Shown piece by piece: positions 61,733 to 64,000 of a DNA stretch of 64,000 bases. Below the pieces are notes generated by a model. It was given only the letters and a program-made list of their open reading frames with translations. It did not search any database and was not told where the DNA came from. A program made the translations under genes and the position numbers. Positions within the stretch are counted from its first letter, which is position 1. Every line of letters starts with the position of its first letter. This DNA comes from Jannaschia helgolandensis (GTDB taxonomy: Bacteria; Pseudomonadota; Alphaproteobacteria; Rhodobacterales; Rhodobacteraceae), in the NCBI RefSeq assembly GCF_900109285.1, contig NZ_FNZQ01000002.1, positions 248,001 to 312,000 on the forward strand, read 5' to 3'.

Positions 61733-63028
61733 ATGGCTGACACTCGGAAAACTGCGACGCTGACGCTGGATGGAAAAACCTACGATTTGCCCATCCATTC
61801 CCCGACAGTCGGTCCCGACGTGGTCGATATCCGCAAGCTCTACGCACAGGCCGGGGTATTTACCTATGATCCGGGCTTCACGTCCACAGCGGCCTGCGAC
61901 AGCGCGATCACCTTCATCGACGGCGAAGAGGGCGTTCTGCTGCACCGCGGCTATCCCATTGGCCAACTCGCCGCCGACTCTCACTATCTGGAAGTGTGCT
62001 ACCTGTTACTCTATGGTGAGTTGCCGTCCGCCGAGCAGCTTGAGCTGTTCGAAACCACGGTGACCAAGCACACCATGATCCACGAGCAGATGCACAATTT
62101 TTTCCGCGGATTCCGCCGCGACGCGCATCCGATGGCAACGATGGTGGGCGTGGTGGGCGCGATGTCCGCTTTCTATCACGACAGCACCGATATCAACGAC
62201 ACATGGCAGCGCGAGGTCGCATCCTTTCGCCTGATCGCGAAGATGCCGACCATCGCGGCAATGGCCTATAAATATTCCATCGGACAGCCTTTCGTCTATC
62301 CAAGGAACGATCTGGATTACGCGTCGAACTTCCTGAACATGTGTTTCAGCGTGCCAGCCGAGGATTACGTCGTCGATCCGATCCTTGCCCGCGCCATGGA
62401 CCGTATCTTCACCCTGCATGCCGACCACGAACAGAATGCCTCGACTTCGACCGTTCGCTTGGCCTCGTCATCCGGGGCGAACCCGTTTGCCTGCATCGCA
62501 GCTGGCATCGCCTGTCTTTGGGGCCCGGCGCATGGGGGTGCCAACCAGGCCTGTCTGGAAATGCTAAACGAGATCGGAACTGTGGACCGCATCCCGGAAT
62601 TCATCGCGCGCGCCAAGGACAAGGACGATCCGTTTCGCCTGATGGGCTTCGGACACCGGGTCTACAAGAATTTCGACCCCCGTGCGACCGTAATGAAGCA
62701 AAGCGCCGACGAAGTGCTGGAACTTCTGGGCATTCACAACAATCCGATCCTTCAGGTCGCCAAGGAACTTGAGCGAGAGGCGTTGGAAGATCCGTATTTT
62801 GCAGAGAAGAAGCTGTTTCCGAATGTCGACTTCTATTCGGGCATAATCCTCGAAGCCATGGGCTTTCCGACCTCGATGTTTACGCCGATCTTCGCGCTGT
62901 CACGTACCGTCGGCTGGATCTCGCAGTGGAAGGAACAGTTGTCGGACCCGGACCTCAAGATCGGTCGTCCGCGCCAACTTTATACCGGCGCGACGGCCCG
63001 AGATTACGTGGAAGTCGAAGACCGCTGA
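61733..63028 (+). CDS. gltA: Citrate synthase (type II)
   Basis: First TCA-cycle enzyme, 431 aa from the ATG at 61733 (GAAAGGACGG upstream); an in-frame ATG at 61697 adds 12 residues. Motifs: [27 protein letters not shown]-type [13 protein letters not shown], the active-site His in [12 protein letters not shown] and [14 protein letters not shown], and the Asp in [14 protein letters not shown]. Length and sequence fit the hexameric type II enzyme with NADH regulation. Confidence 0.97.
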   Translation: MADTRKTATLTLDGKTYDLPIHSPTVGPDVVDIRKLYAQAGVFTYDPGFTSTAACDSAITFIDGEEGVLLHRGYPIGQLAADSHYLEVCYLLLYGELPSAEQLELFETTVTKHTMIHEQMHNFFRGFRRDAHPMATMVGVVGAMSAFYHDSTDINDTWQREVASFRLIAKMPTIAAMAYKYSIGQPFVYPRNDLDYASNFLNMCFSVPAEDYVVDPILARAMDRIFTLHADHEQNASTSTVRLASSSGANPFACIAAGIACLWGPAHGGANQACLEMLNEIGTVDRIPEFIARAKDKDDPFRLMGFGHRVYKNFDPRATVMKQSADEVLELLGIHNNPILQVAKELEREALEDPYFAEKKLFPNVDFYSGIILEAMGFPTSMFTPIFALSRTVGWISQWKEQLSDPDLKIGRPRQLYTGATARDYVEVEDR

Positions 63029-63043
63029 CTCTGAAATTGTCCT

Positions 63044-63073
63044 AACACGCCGCCTTGTGCCGGGCGGCGTGTT
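63044..63073 (+). terminator. Rho-independent terminator after gltA
   Basis: AACACGCCGCC pairs perfectly with GGCGGCGTGTT around a loop of about 8 bases, starting 16 bases after the gltA stop; CATTTTCC follows. It also lies before the convergent gene end at 63097. Confidence 0.85.
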
Positions 63074-63096
63074 CATTTTCCGGCGAGCATGATGAT

Positions 63097-63933
63097 CTAA
63101 CGGTGCAGGCTGTCGTAGTGTCCGGCCAGTCGCTGCAATGCGATCCGCAGGACGATTTTGCCGGACCGCGCGGCCCATCCCATACGCTTTTCAGCTGTTT
63201 CCAGACCTTCCAGAAAACAGCACACCCGCAGCACCACATCAGCCAGACCTGGACCCAGGGCACGCAATGCCTGACTGACCCGTTCGCGTGCATCCCTGGG
63301 GCCTGAACAATTGCTGCCGGGGCCCATCTGTCCGCGCCCCCCCGCGGTTAGGAACCTCTCCCAGTTCTGGCCGACGCGCGGACCCATCTGCGCCCGTTCG
63401 AAATCTTCGCGCAGACGTTCGCCCGCAATGACCAGATCCATGCTCAGGAACGGTTTGCCATCGCGATCCTTCTTGCGGGCCAGGGCCCCCAGCGGAGATT
63501 CCGCCAGATTGATACGCATGACTTCATCGCCGCGCGGGCCAGGAACCGCCCGTTCGCCCATTTCCATATGCTGAGTCAGGAAAGGGCTGGGTGACTCGGC
63601 CATGCCCCGCGCTTCCTGTCGCGCGTTCAGCGTGTCGTTCAGAAGACGCTTCAAAGCGGCGCGCCCGGCCTCGGTGATGCGATAGCGGGTGACGCGACCA
63701 GCCTTGAAACAGCTTACCCAGTCTTTCAGCACGAAGGCCTGGGCCACGGATTTTTGCACCGTCGCGGTGCGAGTCGGCGTCTCGCCATTTTCGCGCAGGA
63801 CGACGGCTTGCGGCATGCCCTGCCCGACCGCAAGGAAGGCATCGCCTTCACACAGGCGTCGCAGGACGCGCCGGGCCTCGCGGTTGAGGGTTTCGTCGTC
63901 GATCAGGGTTGCGCGTTGGGGAATGGCGGACAT
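63097..63933 (-). CDS. DUF6456 domain protein (possible wHTH regulator)
   Basis: 278 aa from the ATG at 63933 (AAAGGA upstream). N-terminal part DDETLNREARRVLRRLCEGDAFLAVG and KDWVSCFKAGRVTRYRITEAGRAALKRLL looks like a winged helix; the C-terminal part has SPLGALARKKDRDGKPFLSMDLVIAGERLREDFERAQ, the conserved alphaproteobacterial DUF6456 block, ending in IALQRLAGHYDSLHR. Function unknown. The same frame stays open to the window edge (64000), so the N-terminus may be longer. Confidence 0.8.
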   Translation of the reverse strand: MSAIPQRATLIDDETLNREARRVLRRLCEGDAFLAVGQGMPQAVVLRENGETPTRTATVQKSVAQAFVLKDWVSCFKAGRVTRYRITEAGRAALKRLLNDTLNARQEARGMAESPSPFLTQHMEMGERAVPGPRGDEVMRINLAESPLGALARKKDRDGKPFLSMDLVIAGERLREDFERAQMGPRVGQNWERFLTAGGRGQMGPGSNCSGPRDARERVSQALRALGPGLADVVLRVCCFLEGLETAEKRMGWAARSGKIVLRIALQRLAGHYDSLHR

Positions 63934-64000
63934 GGGGGATATATCCTTTGCTGCTGTGGAATCCGTACCGTCAATGGCGGCTTCTGCGAGCCGTTCGATA

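Noticed and set aside
1-64000. CRISPR arrays, prophage modules and replication origins
   Set aside because: No regularly spaced repeats, phage structural genes, iteron clusters or dnaA/parAB-type genes were seen.

Overview
The window looks like a chromosomal segment of a GC-rich alphaproteobacterium of the Rhodobacterales (Roseobacter-like) group. Evidence: the blocks trpG-trpD-trpC-moaC-moeA-lexA-comEC-gltX-gltA, hom..glpX-recJ and pcm-tolC-DUF2497; many TRAP, TTT and ABC solute importers; and an alphaproteobacterial direct-repeat LexA box in front of lexA. No rRNA or phage structural genes are present. Two tRNA genes are present, Cys and Glu.

Layout. (1) 1-10021: a TRAP transporter (SBP truncated by the window start) followed by a catabolic run: UxaA-type hydro-lyase, Gfo/Idh/MocA oxidoreductase, AroE-like dehydrogenase, PhyH dioxygenase, HIBADH-type dehydrogenase and two exporters. 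(2) 10057-17769: a 7.7-kb genomic island inserted in the 5' half of a tRNA-Cys gene and bounded by perfect 47-bp repeats. It carries two DUF397 proteins, an unlisted 57-aa ORF, an XRE-GNAT-like fusion, a serine resolvase, the remains of a GHKL-ATPase gene and a complete EcoRII-like restriction-modification-Vsr operon. (3) 17904-28506: housekeeping genes (pcm, tolC, DUF2497, efp, hom, glpX, recJ, tRNA-Glu). (4) 29029-33369: a Pot-type ABC importer. (5) 33401-37324: an IS5-type remnant, a LysR regulator and a dimethylglycine/sarcosine dehydrogenase-like flavoprotein. (6) 37646-49076: a tricarboxylate locus with tcuA, a GntR regulator and its perfect operator, an AbrB-type permease, a 2-hydroxyacid dehydrogenase, a PrpF-type isomerase, a TctA-TctB fusion, TctC and the TctDE two-component system. 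(7) 49385-64000: housekeeping genes, including trpGDC, moaC-moeA, lexA, comEC, gltX and gltA.

How the genes work together. The TRAP and tricarboxylate loci each join import to oxidation or isomerisation of the imported acid, and both look like complete but uncharacterised catabolic pathways. Three unrelated importers (TRAP, Pot, TTT) each carry a strong hairpin right after the binding-protein gene, probably to raise binding protein relative to membrane subunits. The island rebuilt the tRNA-Cys gene it entered, with a replacement promoter at the same distance from the tRNA as the displaced native one.

The most novel items are the island (DUF397 proteins with an XRE-GNAT-like protein outside actinobacteria, and the promoter-replacing 5' tRNA insertion) and the two catabolic loci. 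All assignments come from reading the sequence; no database search was run.
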